Shown here: positions 36,131 through 49,777 of the stretch, in pieces
How the letters are laid out: each line of letters opens with the position of its first letter
Position numbering within the stretch: the first letter of the stretch is position 1
Assembly: GCA_030141605.1 (NCBI GenBank)
Contig: JAQGDQ010000034.1
Span: 670,001-734,000 of the forward strand
Source of the DNA: Tubiluchus corallicola
Taxonomy: Eukaryota; Priapulida; Priapulimorpha; Priapulimorphida; Tubiluchidae
Length of the DNA: 64,000 bases
Direction of reading: 5' to 3'
Notes under the pieces: generated by a model
The model's database searches: none
Told to the model about the DNA's origin: nothing
The model's input: only the letters and a program-made list of their open reading frames with translations
Translations under genes and position numbers: made by a program

Positions 36131-39100
36131 ATGTCAGCCGCCGTAAATGAGTGTGATTTAAGCGGTCCTCCAAGAAAAATATTAAAAACTGGGACCAGTG
36201 AAGGAGAATGCGAGGAAAAAAGCGAGTTGTGCAACTTTAAAGATGTAAAGGTTGTAAAGATTCTTCAGGATCGTCCTGAAAGCAAATGCATGTTTATTCA
36301 AGCAAAAATTGGTAGCGGTGACGCCGACGGGGTCATTATTGTGGAGAAAACGCCGTTTACTGCCGCAACTATAAAAGAGATATTGTCAGTTAAAACAAGT
36401 TTGTCAACGCAACATAAGAATGATATATATGGCACTTATTATGGCTATCCAGATGTTAAACTAAATGGTAAGATTCTATCTTTTTGGTAATGGTAATATA
36501 ACTTTAGATAATTAATAGGTGTGTATATACATACCTGCTCACTTCTGCACTATGCTGGCAGCAGTATGTCATAAAAATAATTAAAAAACAGTAAAATAAG
36601 TCAAGAGTATCTGTCAGCTCTCTGCTTGGTCCGAGTCATACTTTATACTGTCAGTCACAACAGTGATCTGAACTAAAGGTAGGAGGACAATAAAAATACT
36701 TCTGTTTCCGTCTAATCGCTCGGGTAATATTTTTTGTAGTACACTTGGCCGGAAATTTTATCATTTCTTTGTACGTTAATATACATAACGTGACGCAGTC
36801 ATGTAAAAGGCGTATTTTTTAATTTAAAACGTAAATTATTTTTACATCATTCTTTCGGGGAACTCATGTTCTTCCATGCCTAACTCTCGGCAAGGGTTGC
36901 TATTTTGTATGATGCTATTTGTTTTGGAGGTTAAAAAGGTTTCAAATTTTCTGCCAAATCAGTGTATTAATGGCCGAGTGGTGTTTCCGCTTATACCATA
37001 ATTATCAGAACATACGTTCATGATACAAAAAGAGGCTGACAATAATCGATAATTTAGTAATGCGAAACTAAAAAACAATGCATGAAAAAATGTGCACTGA
37101 AGAAAAAATTAAAACATTACTGCTAACCAATAAGAAATAAACAGTCTTTGATTTTAACTGATTTCAAATATTTCAAGAGGCAGCTTTAGATATTCACAAA
37201 GCTTTAAAAACATTTTGTTGAAAAAAAATTTCCTTCCCTCCCTACTGACATATTTTGAGCTCATGAGGTAAGACAGAAACATATTTTTTGAGCCCGACCT
37301 AACAAGAGCAACAGACTCTGCTTGACAAACTTGTACTTAAAGCTGTATAACATTTCAAAACACACAGTATGCCGGTAATTTTTCAGAAGACCCGGCAAAG
37401 ATCGATTCCCAGGAGCCTAACAGTTTCCTATGTTACGAAAATTTGGTGCCACAATTGCTAATCATAACATTAACTATAACATTAATAGTAATATGAACAT
37501 TTAACTGTAAACTGTTATTTAAATTTGAGTGAGTAAAAGCCATTTTGAAATAATCCTTGGCCACCAACTTACATTTTTTGTTTAATTCTGTTTCTCATTT
37601 GAAATAAACAACTTAAACATACATGTGCAGAATTATTGACGAAATATTAGCTGCTAGAGTTAATAATACTGAATATAGTTTTTTGTTCTATTCACAACAC
37701 AGGAATCAAAGCAACGGTAATTTATCCAGCCACGGAAAAGCACCTATTGAAGTACACAGAACAGTCGTGCTATACAATTTCTGAGAGTTGGGATGATTAC
37801 AAAAACATTACTCTTCCTCATATTACTCAGCAGAATCTCAAATTACAGGTAGCGCTATGTATATTATATGACAATATGAGCTTTTCTGTATCTAATTAGA
37901 TAATCATTTGTTATTAATGCCCAAAGCCATGAGATGTCTGCAAAAGTTTGATCTGTTACTTTCCTTTTTATTTTTTTAGCAATGAGGTCTTCAGTAGAAG
38001 ACACTTTTACTTAAAGTGCTTCTAAATCTTGTCAAGGTTGATATTAGCACAATGAGCTAATATTTCTGGTTAAACAATATTGTCTAGTTTTAACCTCTGA
38101 ATTCATGCGTTCCGTATTCTTTGCAGTGGGTCTACAATATTTTGGAGAAAAAAGCTGAAGTTGAGCGGATACTGTTTGAAGATCCAGACCCCTCCACTGG
38201 CTTCTTGCTGCTTCCAGACATGAAATGGGAGGCAGACATGAATGTAGAAAACATGTATCTGATTGCCATCTGTTACTGTAGAGATGTGATGTCACTGCGC
38301 AGCTTGACTTCTGAACATTTGCCGTTACTGAAGAATATACTTAACAAAGGAAAGGTGTGTCTTGAAACAAAACCAAGTTTTTACACTGTTTTCTGACATT
38401 TACACCTATCACTGTTTTATAAATTTACTAGTACATAATCATGTTAAAAAACTGTAATAATTATTCAGTATCACAAATAATAAAATATGCCATTGCACAA
38501 TAAAAAATCACAAAAATCACTCTTTACTATGTTGTAACAACATACGTACTGGGAAAAGGTCCTGAACATACATACGGTAAATCCTCGTTATGATTTGCCT
38601 CGATGCGTCTTGTTAAAACTTCCGCTTTTCTGATCTACTAGACAAGTCCATAATAATGAAGCCATGCATCTGGCGCACGAGCACCGTGTGATATGATATG
38701 TTGTCCAGTAGATGTCAGTATTACCATTAAAGCTGATCACTGATCAGCCATGGGCGTTGAGTGTTACGTGTGAAACAAAGATGGAACATTGTAATTTCTA
38801 ATGTGCTCCGGCCCGGCATCACGGGTCATTTCTTTTTTTTAAATGATCCCCTTGTTATCTGCCTTTTTTGAAACAATGTTTTTGCAGATGATGTTTCTGT
38901 ACATATCTATTCACGATAGGCAGCAGTACTCTTCGGGTACAATAAAATTCACTTTTGAAAATTGGATCTTGCTAATAAGACCTGCTATATAAAGTGGAGA
39001 AATGTGTCCAAGAGTTGTAACTGACTACCCCTCCCCCCAATTAGTCTGGTGTAATAAGCATTTACTTTACTGATTCAATAAGAAAAACAAAAGCAGTAGT

Positions 39101-39829
39101 AAATGTTTCGTTTATAAAGTACCATAAATAAAAACTTCAGACAACTTCAATATGTAGCTTAAATTGACTTTTAACGTTTAATATGTGATTTCTCTCTGAC
39201 TGATATTTTACAGATCCATCATTATCAAACATCAGGTATTAACTGCCCACCTGCTTACTTAGTTTAATTTTAATAATTTTGGGCTGGTGGCGCCACAGTA
39301 CCGTAGAGTTTAATTCTGGTAAAATTATTAATGCCAATATCCTCTACACTAAAGACTTTGGCGAAGTGTCAGTGTAAGGGAAATGAATACTAGAGGGGAA
39401 ATCATCTTTCATTGTATGACTATCACTTTCAGTCCTGTTGTTACTGCATGTTTTAATGGAAGAATTAAGTGTGTTTACACAAAAATGGTTACTGGTAACC
39501 TACTATACTGTACAAAGGATTACGTATAATCTTCTTTGCTGTTCCAGAAAGTCATTGAAGAACGATTTGGCGTACCTGGCAACAAGCTGCGAATTTATCT
39601 TCACTACCAACCGTCTTACTACCATTTGCATGTGCATTTCACGCACATTAAGTTTGATGCTCCAGGTACGAATGTCTACAAGGCACACCTGCTTACTGAT
39701 GTCATCGAAAACATTGAGCTCATGAACGACTACTACCAGCGAAAGACTTTGACTTTTATTATCAAAGAAAATGATCCTCTTTATAAGAAGTTCAAGGAAA
39801 AGAGTGATGTAAACTCAACTTACCTTTAG
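36131..39829 (+). CDS. DCPS: m7GpppX diphosphatase (scavenger mRNA decapping enzyme DcpS)
   Basis: Exons 36131-36467, 37703-37848, 38127-38354 and 39548-39829 join in frame to 330 residues, close to the 337 of human DCPS. The enzyme hydrolyses the m7GpppN cap left after 3'-to-5' mRNA decay, releasing m7GMP, in the cytoplasm and nucleus. The N-terminal domain is followed by the C-terminal HIT domain. The histidine triad is seen as [10 protein letters not shown] in exon 4, with His263, His265 and His267; the middle one is the expected nucleophile. The start is the first ATG in the exon, in the context AAAGATGTC. Intron 3 and the other introns hold no recognised gene. No missing key residue was noticed. 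Confidence 0.96.
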
Positions 39830-40109
39830 TATTTAACGCTTTCACTACAGAAAGCGGCACATGCCACTTACGTGTTTCGTGTAAGGGATGGCTTTCGTGT
39901 ATAACAGCCATGTGATTGGGGTTGCTTTGCAAACAAAAAAACGATAGCCAGTCAATCATCGTCTGAAGCCAGGTGCATTCCACAATACTGTATGGTACGT
40001 CTCACACAAAATCACTTCTTGGTGGTTGATGAAACTTAGTATGTGCTTGTTTGGGAAGGTTTGCACGTGAGAGAGTGCGTCAGTGCATGCATGTGTGTGC
40101 ATATGTACA

Positions 40110-40115
40110 AATAAA
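40110..40115 (+). promoter_or_regulatory. candidate polyadenylation signal of DCPS
   Basis: AATAAA about 280 bp after the DCPS stop. It is the first consensus hexamer I noticed downstream. Confidence 0.5.
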
Positions 40116-40797
40116 ACTAATATTCAATATTAGTGTTTATTAACATATGACTATTTGCTTATTTGCAAGATTCTGTTTTAGTAACACACCACAAGGAGTT
40201 ATTGTGAAGCAGTCAGAGTTAATCAGGGTTAAAAGCAATGCAGCCTAGTTAAAAGGGTTAAAAGAATTACCACGAGTGTGTCCTATTCATGTAATTTACT
40301 TTAAATATAACATTCCTATCTGTAGTGCAAACACAGTGTTTTTATACTGGTTGCATGATTTGTGAACGAGTATGCAGTCAGACATCACTGGCTTATTGAG
40401 AAGACCCAGTCTGCTACGGTGTGTATGGCACATGAAGCGAAAAGGATTTTAAAACTATCACTAAATAGTTTTGCTGTATAGTAGTAATGGAGTATAGCAA
40501 TGTTTCTGAACATACAAATGATTTAAAATCAGCAAAAATGAATTATTATGAATTATGAATTTATTCCACAGCAACACGTAAACATACATACAAATTGTTA
40601 TTACATTGAAAAAAAATTATAAACTAAGCGAGTTACTGTGAGGAGGACGAAGGAGCATTGAGCTTTCGAGTCCTCCTCCAGATAAGTGGAAAAATTGACA
40701 ATTAACATTCCATGGTATTTTGATCAGGTATAACATACATTAGAACAAGATAAGTTTTGTTAGTAACTTAAGATCAGGATGAGTAAAATTGTGAGTT

Positions 40798-40930
40798 AAT
40801 TATACCATTGTAGTAGGTAATTCTTTGATGCTTTTTTAAATTTATAAAGATCGAGAGTTTTCATTTCACGTGGAATTGTTGACCATATTTTAATAGCATT
40901 ATATTTTGATGACTGTTTCATTATATTTGT
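40798..40930 (-). pseudogene. LINE C-terminal relic
   Basis: The minus strand encodes KIWSTIPREMKTLDLYKFK and then ends at a stop. This fits the conserved tail of non-LTR retrotransposon ORF2 proteins (W..LP..+.....FK...). Only about 40 residues are readable. Confidence 0.5.
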
Positions 40931-42289
40931 TTTTGGAAGAGGGAATATTTAGTTTTTGTATGTCATATTTATGTTATGTTACATATTTTCCCTGTGTATA
41001 CTAGTTTTCGTCATCACTGTTGTCACTGGATGACAACAGGGGCATATTGAGACCCAGTAGGCTAATTAAACTGTTGTCTGGGGTACCAAAATCTAAGGGG
41101 CACCAGATAAGTTACATTGTTGACTGGAAAACAATTAATATTAACAATGTCCCTCAGTTCTGTTAAATACCTGTTTAAAGAAAGACCAGCAAGTTTTTCT
41201 TTCCTGTTTTCCTTGGAGGATGCCAATGAAAGATAATTGCACATCTTTAGCAATAATCGCTTAGATACTAAGTAATGCCGCTATTAACCTATGGCATCAT
41301 ATTGTTTTAATATGCCCCTGAATGGTAATCATAATGAATGGGTCTTTATAAAATGAAATATTTGTTACTCTAAGCCATTGTTAATGTCACGCTAATTGTT
41401 GTTATTGACGTTCTGTGTGATCTTTATAATGTAAAGACCTTGCCAGGTCAGTGCACCTACTGATTTTAAATAGTAAAAAATTTTAGCAAGGTGGAATAAT
41501 TTTACCATTATAAACTTTTGATTAGTGCTGTATATAACTATGACAATGAGCTGCATGTAATAATACAATTGCGATTAAAGGAGATTTATAATCGTGTCTT
41601 AATTATTGACATGCTTTTTCTATCACCTTATCAATAGCTAATTAAGATATGTTAATTAGTATGATTAAATAAATACAAACCGCATGATTGTTTTTCATAT
41701 TGGTGTTTGCAAATTTGATGTCACTGCCGCTGCTACATAATTTTTGTGACTTGGTCGTTCTGTTGATGGGGATAATGAAAGTATACTTAGCGATATATCA
41801 CATTGGCTAACTATTTCTACTCGATCATTTGGGAGTGGATTTTATCTTATGGGACCAGTGTATTGAAAACTCTGTGTATTAACAAGAAAGATTAAAAGCG
41901 TAGTGTGTGATAGAACTTAAAGTTTGCATTGAGGTTTGTAGAGCAGTATAGTTCAATAAAGAGAGATTACTTGACTGAGACCAAATTTTACACGGGATAG
42001 TTGAATAACGTAGACAATTGCTTGTTTTTTTTTCTTTATTACAGTAATACACATAAGAAAACAAGAAAAAGACCAAGGGTCTTCGAATTAACTTTTTTTT
42101 ATACAACAATGAGATAATGATAATAGGCGGCGTATAATGCACTGTAACTATTTAGTTAGAACTGCTCATTGGATAATTATGTTGGTCTAAAAATATTATG
42201 AACGTATTAGCAACTGTGATGGTAACGGTCGTTCACACATTGTGTCTAGTTACCTTATTAAACAGAAGGTGGCGCATCCGCATGCGAAA

Positions 42290-45200
42290 ATGTCTTCTCA
42301 TTTTAGCGGAGCACTTCGACTTACGGATTTAGACGATTTTATCAGTCCTTCACAGGTGATTTCTTCTTTTAAATGACGCTATAATGTCTGGTCACATACT
42401 TTCTTAAAAGTTGCTTTTGCAGATGACGTTTCTGTAAATATCTAATCACAAAAACTTTATGAAAAGTAGTCTTACATGGTTTTTATATATACGTGCACTA
42501 TAGAATACATTGACCTATAATGCTTATGTGTGTATTGCCGTTCATTGTTATAGTAAGCACGCTATGCTATTTATTGCTAAAATAGTTTCTTGCTATTCCA
42601 AAAACGTTGTCATTGAATATTCCTATTTCAGTTATCTATTCCAGTTCCAGTTTTTTCCTGAAAGTCAGCATATTTTTTACGATAACTAGTTAACAACTTC
42701 CCTATAGGGGTGCAGTAACCTGATTTAGCTAAATTTAAGCTGTTATACAGTTTTATCTCTTATATAGCAACCATTATTTTTTGCTTTTGCTAATGAACAG
42801 CGGCAGCTAAATTTAAATTATAAATAGCTAGCGAGTGCTATGTGTGCGTTGGCTGTGCCAGACTATTGTTGTATGTTTGCTCTTACTGTAAGCTTTAGTC
42901 CTGCCCTGGAATATAAAAAGCCATGCCATACACACTGCCTGCAGTTGGAAAGGGAGGCTTATTCGTGTTTCACAAAGTTTGTTTTTATTGTGCAATAATC
43001 GATCGTTCTAGATTTCTTGGCTACTTGTTTACTATGTTCTCTTCGCCTAAATATTTCAGGAATGTATAAAACCGGTGAAAGTCGAGAAGAAAGCGGTAAG
43101 TCAATCAATACAAACGGGTGTAATCAGAATAGAGCAAGATGGCACCTACATGCACGTAGAACAAGTATGTCATTTAATTACATATAATTCCAAGCATTTT
43201 CATTTAATTATGCAGTTAATTGTTTATAATATTCAAGCATTCCATATTGTTCAATTAGCATACTGTATCACGCCACCATATATCACTGTACGATACTACT
43301 AACCCATATTGTACCGTGCCACTCTATGTCATAACGTAATGTAATATTCTGTATATCATAACATATCATGTTATACCTTGTCACACTGTACCATACTGTA
43401 CTATAATCACAATAACTTTTGCAGTTTTGTTATTATCATTTATGTATTATGTATAGTGCACAGTGAATTAGTGGTAATCTGTCTAACTCTAAGTCAATAA
43501 TGATATTTAACATACTATATTTGACTATATATCTGCAATGCCATAGCTTTCTTTTGCTATAGGTTTTTGAGAGAATAACCCTTGAAAAATTCATGTATAA
43601 TTAGAAAATTTTGGTTAATGGTTTAATTTGTCAGGATGGTGCAGAGGTAAAATTGCAGAAGACGAAGATTACACTGAATGACTGTTTGGCGTGCAGCGGC
43701 TGCATCACCTCTGCAGAGAGTGTTCTTATAACCCAACAGAGCCAAGATGAGCTGTATAGAATATTAGACTTGAATCATAACAATAAGAAGGTAATGAATA
43801 CTAATTTATCTGATTACTTAACTCACCTTTCCATCTGTCACCAGTTGTTTAGTTTCAGAAGTAATAGAGCTGGCAAACGACTGACTGCCAATGCCTAGTA
43901 CTTATTACTTACCAGTCTGTTCTGGGTTGCGTTTATTTATTCTGCGTGTAATTTGCTCTGTATTACAAGGATGAGAATTTTCCGTGGATACGCGGAATTC
44001 CGAGTTTTTGGAAGACCAGTAGTGCCATATTTGTAAATCGTGTAAATTCGTTGAGAAAATTTTTACGGACCCAGTACATTATTTCACAAGCTGACCGCTC
44101 GTTGGCAGGCCGTCACTTTGTCTACATCACGTACATCAGTGTAACCACGTGTATATCTCTATGTATAAAAATATAGAATCAATTGTGCGGAGTTATCTGA
44201 GTCAATTGCAGACAGTTTTTATATACTTTTGCATAGGAGCGGCCAGTACTTAGGTGTTTTTGAGACAATTGGTATCCTTGATAGTTGGGTATTTTAAATT
44301 ACGCATGAAACAAGGTAACTGATATATTAAGTCCACTTAGAGGCTCCCTATGGTCACAAAATTACAATTTTTTGCTGGCTCCAAGGGGCTTTGCCCCCCT
44401 TGAACTCCCATGGAGGCCTACGCAGCCCCCAAACCCCCGGCCTGTTTCAGGGTTTTTTGCAATTTGTCATTCTCATCCCTGATTTATTAGAATTCTCTTT
44501 GCTCCACAATCCACATCTACAATTGCAGGGTTATATCCAGGATTCTTGAAAGGGAGGGGTCCCGACCCCCTGGACCCCCATCTGCCCTTCTCAATAGTCT
44601 TATAATGAATATTCCGTAGTAATTGTTTGGTGTAACAGGTTTTTCTTTTTGTACCATCTTGCTCACTGTTAGACAGAACTCAGTGAAAGAGCCTACTTAA
44701 TGCGGATGTTTGTGGCAAGAGTGGAACTGGGATCTTTATTTATTAAGGATACCCTCTAAGATGAGAAACTGAACAGGCATTAGTCACATTTGGGCATTTG
44801 GTGTCCCTCATCTGTGAATTTAGACAGAATCAGTACAGTGAATGAATCCACCCAGACATTTTAGGATTCCATCTGATGATAACCCAAATGCCCTAACCAG
44901 CCTTGGCGTCGCTTAACTATGATCGTTAGCTTATACCGTAACCATTTGAGGCTATTCCCTTTGCCAAACCATATTTAAAGCAGCAATTAGGCAGTTTGTG
45001 CTTGGTGCCTCCATGGTAATGTTCATACACTAACAGTAAGAAATGCAGAAGTCTTCTTTTTAGTTCAGTGATAAATCTGCTGAATGACTGACAAATTGGC
45101 TAGTAGACTAAAACATGACTTGAGGCTGCGTATCAGTTAACATTACTTTTTGTCTCCTATTTCTGCTGCTATCTTTATTGCTTAAGTGTTAGAAAATGTT

Positions 45201-48200
45201 TGGAATAGCACTGTTTTATAAAGTTCGTCCTTTCTCTAACTTTTTTATTATTGCAAAATAGGTTTTTTGACCTTTATTTCATGTTTATATAGTTAGGATT
45301 GCACAATGACGTGAAGGTGATCGTTGTATCCATTTCTCCTCAATCACGGGCTTCGCTGGCTGCAAAGTACAAGTTGACGCTGTTAGAAACTGCTAAAAGG
45401 CTGACTGGATTCCTTAAAAAACTTGGTAAGCTTATAATAATTGTTACATACTTTCCTTAAAATAGTGTAATTAACTCCTGAAAAGTATTCTATAATACTG
45501 CTCGACCGCTCAGGCAAATTCTTCATTCTGAATTGAGCAGTATTCTTATATGAACAGCTTGACTGTGTATGTTTTAATACAAAGGAAGTCACAAAATTCA
45601 GTAGTTTTGACTTGAACTTCAGTGACGCTCAGTGAAAATGATTTATAGAATGTGTAGACACAACCCTCTCAGTATCTATGACATGAACTTTCATGAAACT
45701 CTGTAAAAATGATTTTTAGTTTGTTTAGACAAAACTGTCTCAGTATCTATGACTTCAGCATTCATGAAACTCTGTAAAAATGATTTTAACGTCTGTAGGC
45801 CAAATCCTGTATCATTTGAACTGTTTACTTCAAAGCAATCAGTGCAACATTCGGCATTCTTGAAAACACTTCAAAATACATTGTGTTTCTGCCTGGTAGG
45901 TGGTTACAAGCTACTCATCGTTGACTCAACAGATGAGTATGCTTGCAGAATTGTTGATACTATTTTTACTTGTACAGTTCTTGCACTTTGCAGGCTGTGA
46001 TTATGTTTTTGATACAACATTTGCCCGAGATTTTAGTTTACTGGAAAGCCAACGTGAATTTGTGAGGCGTTTTCGTAATCGAAGTAACAACAAGACGAGT
46101 CTGCCAATGCTAGCTTCCGCCTGTCCAGGTATTACCTGTTCAATAAAATATTCTAATACAGTCAAACCTTGTTATACTGCCCCTTTTTTACAATATCACC
46201 CTCGGTTAATGCAGTTAATGCCCAGATTTATATAATAATAATAATAATAATCTCTATTTAAAGTTGGCTTTTGGGTCAACAATTAACATTAGCTCAAAGA
46301 GCTATTATCGCCGACTGTAAATAACAACCTACAACTACATAACAGAGACTATTATTGCCCCACTTTTACCCTAAATACCACGCATCAGGCAGGGCAACAG
46401 CATGTACCATTTTTAAAGTCTTTGGTATGACCCGGCCGCTGGCTCGAACTCACGACCTCCCAGACGGAAAGCAGATGCATTACCACTAGACTAAACCATC
46501 TGGTCAAAATAAAGAACAAAATGTCTATATTTGCGTAGAAATGCAGTTTGTTATAATGCTAAACTTGCTATAACGTCATCTATAACTGCAATCGCAAAGT
46601 AGGCAAAATTAAGAGGTTTGACTGTTTGCATGTATTCGCATATACAAGTCTTAATGTAAGTAATATTCATAACCTAAAAAAATTCATGACTGATATTTTA
46701 AGTCCACTTAGAGGCTCTGTATGGTCACAAAATTGCAATTTGTTGCTGGCTCCAAGGGGGTTTCGCCCATGGGGCCCTACACGGCCCCCAAACCCCCGCT
46801 TGTTTCAGAGTTTTTTGCAATTTGTCACTTTTCATCCCTGACACTATCTACGCACTGGATTAAAAATTACCCCTATTTTGCATTCGTAGGCTGGGTTTGT
46901 TATGCAGAGAAGACGCACGGCAACTTCGTCCTTCCATTCATTAGTACAACCAAATCTCCACAGCAAATAATGGGATCGTTGGTAAAGCATTACTTCTCTA
47001 GTCAACTGGGCACAACTGGTGATAAAATTTACCATGTGACAGTAATGCCGTGTTACGACAAGAAGCTGGAAGCATCTCGAGAAGACTTCTATAATGACAT
47101 TCTATGTACTCGTGATGTCGACTGTGTTATATCTACAGGTATATAATCGAAATCTATGAATTTTTATTCAAATTTTTAGTCTAAGTATTTATTGTTGTTT
47201 CTGGCTTTCCACGGTTGTTTTCCGTCGTTTTACACCTTGCGAATTTGATTGTTTAATAATAACAGAAATAAAAATTTACCGTTTCCAGGTGAAGTTGAGT
47301 TGATGTTGCAGAAGGAAAATGTCACGCTGTTAGATCAACAACCATCTGAGCTAGATGATATGTACGTAGTACATAAGCTATGTAAGATTAGCTTGTTTAA
47401 ATTTTCATATATGTTTTTATGAAATTTTTTACTTAGAATCTGATAGCATTTTGTGAATGAAGTTTATAATTTTACAACCTCTTGAACTGCCTCACTGGTT
47501 TAATGACTAAACTTCTGATTATTTGTCATTGTAGGTACAATAGTATAGAGGGTGGAGAACTAGTGTCTCACTTTGGTGGTGGATCTGGAGGTTTCTTGCA
47601 CCATATAGCGAGATACGCGGCAAAAGAATTGTATGGACTGCAGTTAGAACAGCTCAATTACAAAACTCTAAAGTATGCACACGTACATTATGTCAAAATA
47701 TGTCAGTGATGTTAATAAAATTGTGGGCTTGCATTTCCAAGTGTGTAAGCTACAATCTCTTTCTACAAAGTTTATAAGGACTGCGATGACAAAATACTGT
47801 CAAAGGGCAGGCTGTAGAAATTTTAAAATTTTCCCAGCGCTCTGGTTCTTCGGTAGTGCACACTTTAAATTTTGTGTCAACAAAATTTTTTCAGGAATGA
47901 AGATTTTAAAGAAGTATTAATAGAACACAATGGCGACACTGTGTTGAGGTTTGCCATAGCGTACGGATTCAGAAATATTCAGAACCTAGTCTTGAAACTG
48001 AAGCGAAAAAAGTGTCCATATGATTTTGTGGAAGTGATGGCATGTCCTTCAGGTAAAATGAATTATTTTTGTTAGATAATTAAGTAATGCTTAAGAATAC
48101 CTATACAATTACATGATTTTAAAAGTTGATTATAATTTAGAAAAGATGGGATTTTTTTAAGATGATGACCATGAAGTAATAACTGTTTTAGGTTGCTTAA

Positions 48201-48433
48201 ATGGAGGAGGCCAAATCAGGCCAGAAGAAACATGCACCGGAAAGGAACATGTTGCTAAATTGTCTGAACTATACAATATGGTTAGAACTAGACTTCCAGA
48301 AGACAATGGTGTCGTTAATCAGCTATATGAAGACTGGCTAGATGGCGAAGACTCCGAGAAAGTGCAGAAAATGCTACATACAAGCTATCATGCCATTGAA
48401 AAGATAGAAAATGCCTTGAACATTAAGTGGTAG
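42290..48433 (+). CDS. CIAO3: Cytosolic iron-sulfur assembly component 3 (NARFL/Nar1)
   Basis: Ten exons (42290-42355, 43060-43164, 43635-43790, 45293-45425, 45994-46128, 46890-47138, 47289-47361, 47535-47672, 47895-48052 and 48192-48433) splice in frame to 484 residues; human CIAO3 has 476. The protein is the [FeFe]-hydrogenase-like member of the cytosolic Fe-S assembly pathway and links the early scaffold to the CIAO1/MMS19 targeting complex. Both cluster sites are intact: N-terminal Cys24 (ECIKP) with Cys74, Cys77 and Cys80 (CLACSGC), and C-terminal Cys197 (ACPG), Cys253 (MPCYDKK), Cys402 and Cys406 (ACPSGC). The start matches the conserved [13 protein letters not shown]-terminus. An upstream ATG at 42282 is out of frame. 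Introns 3 and 5 carry related dispersed repeats, and intron 5 also a SINE-like unit. Confidence 0.97.
43969..44478. mobile_element. GGATGAGAA-type repeat, CIAO3 intron 3
   Basis: About 510 bp bounded by short inverted ends, GGATGAGAA at 43969 and TTCTCATCC ending at 44478. The last 150 bp, from CTGATATATTAAGTCCACTT, recur at 46689-46837. It is probably a non-autonomous DNA transposon. Class unknown and no clear target duplication. Confidence 0.5.
46233..46505 (-). mobile_element. tRNA-derived SINE
   Basis: Read on the minus strand, the unit opens with a tRNA-like head: A-box-like TTTAGTCTAGTGGTAATG, then B-box-like GAGTTCGAGCC about 40 bp on. A body of about 180 bp follows, ending in an (ATT)n tail (46233-46252). 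Head, body and short simple tail are the normal layout of a tRNA SINE. It lies in CIAO3 intron 5. Confidence 0.7.
46689..46837. mobile_element. 5'-truncated copy of the 43969-44478 repeat
   Basis: About 150 bp matching the last part of the element in CIAO3 intron 3, including AAGTCCACTTAGAGGCTC and GCAATTTGTCA, and ending TTCATCC. It ends about 50 bp before CIAO3 exon 6. Confidence 0.7.
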
Positions 48434-49777
48434 CCGTAGTGATGGTGCTAGTTTTATCAGTTGTTTCGGCAGGGCATCAGTACTTGAATCAGTCTAGAAG
48501 CAAATTCTCTCTTGGACTACAGAAGAGCTTGGAAATTGTGTGTAGTTTGTGTGGATTTGTCTAGTCTTGCCATCTTTAAGTTTGCTTAGCAACACTGTTA
48601 CCAACTTGCACTCACACACATTCTGGTTAGCAATGCATTAATTTTTGATGTCTGGTACATCTATCCATTATACTTTTGGTTGGTTTGCTGGTAAACATTT
48701 GATCATTTAAGCACCTTGCAATGCCTGGAGTATTGCACGTATTAAAGCCACTCATTGATTTTGTAGCTTGCCAGCTATTTCTTAGTTGCAAGTTATTTAA
48801 ATATTCTGTGTAACTTGTCAAGTCTGTTGTTACATGTAGACCCAATAATATGACTTGTCTAATGTAATATATAGGAGTTGTTATGACTTTAAACTATAAC
48901 AAGAAATGGTCTTGTCAAAACGTCATTGTTTTTAGTGAAGTTTTGTTATTGTTATTTACCACTATTTTAAAATTGCTGTATTAGGCCTGGAATAATACAG
49001 TTATTTCAATATTTCATGAACATGACATTTTGTGAAAATGGAGTCTAAATGTTTAATGAGCAAAATAACTGCTGAATTAGCAGAGGTTACTTTAGCAAAT
49101 TTATTACATCGTACTTCATTATATTAGTGAGATCGGCACTTTTCTATGAGTTCTTTCTATGTAGCATGTACCAAGTTTACAATAGTAAAATTTCATTCAG
49201 TTACTGCTCACACAGTTTCATTGAAAACCCAAGATTGATCATTTTGCACAACAGCACTGGGGTATTGTGTAGAATAGTTGAGTTGCACATTTCTATTCTA
49301 CATACTCATAACTTCCGACATCCATGCTAGTTCTGGTACTGTGCTTTCTGTCGCTAGCGAAAGAAAATCTAGCATCTAGTTTGGGTTTCATATTCATTTG
49401 CCAAAATAATGAACATAGTTGTGTTAGTTACCATACCTTCCTGTCTAACATGCATTTTACACACTTTTGTCGCTATCTAGTATCCAAGCAACTGTAGTTT
49501 TATAACTAAGACACAAAGACTGCATCCGCTGACGTTGCAGTTATGGTTGATTCCTACTGGACCGTTCCACTCAAAATCGGTATGGTGAGACCGATGATTT
49601 TCCGCTACTGTATGAGCACTGACATAACTAAATGATTCAAAAAGCTAGGCACTGTTTCTTTCAGAAGAATCTCAACTAGTTAATCATGCTGTTTCTTTAA
49701 ACATATTTTTAAACAATCCAGATGGGTAAAATTGAACAGAACACATCCTTACACTATCAAGCAGTTTACTATTTACT
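48434..49777. other. CIAO3 3' UTR and intergenic DNA
   Basis: No gene was recognised. A consensus AATAAA close to the stop was not seen, so the end of the CIAO3 transcript is undefined. Confidence 0.45.

Larger units (their letters stand above)
39830..42289. other. DCPS 3' UTR and intergenic DNA up to CIAO3
   Basis: No gene was recognised. The stretch contains a polyadenylation signal at 40110 and a LINE-tail relic on the minus strand at about 40.8 kb. A further minus-strand open stretch at 41062-41253 could be an older part of the same LINE but shows no diagnostic motif. Confidence 0.5.

Noticed and set aside
42282-42284. Upstream ATG as the CIAO3 start
   Set aside because: It is out of frame with the conserved N-terminus; the ATG at 42290 gives the family start.
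46430-46505. Functional tRNA gene on the minus strand
   Set aside because: The tRNA-like part is joined to a SINE body and (ATT)n tail and lacks a good cloverleaf.
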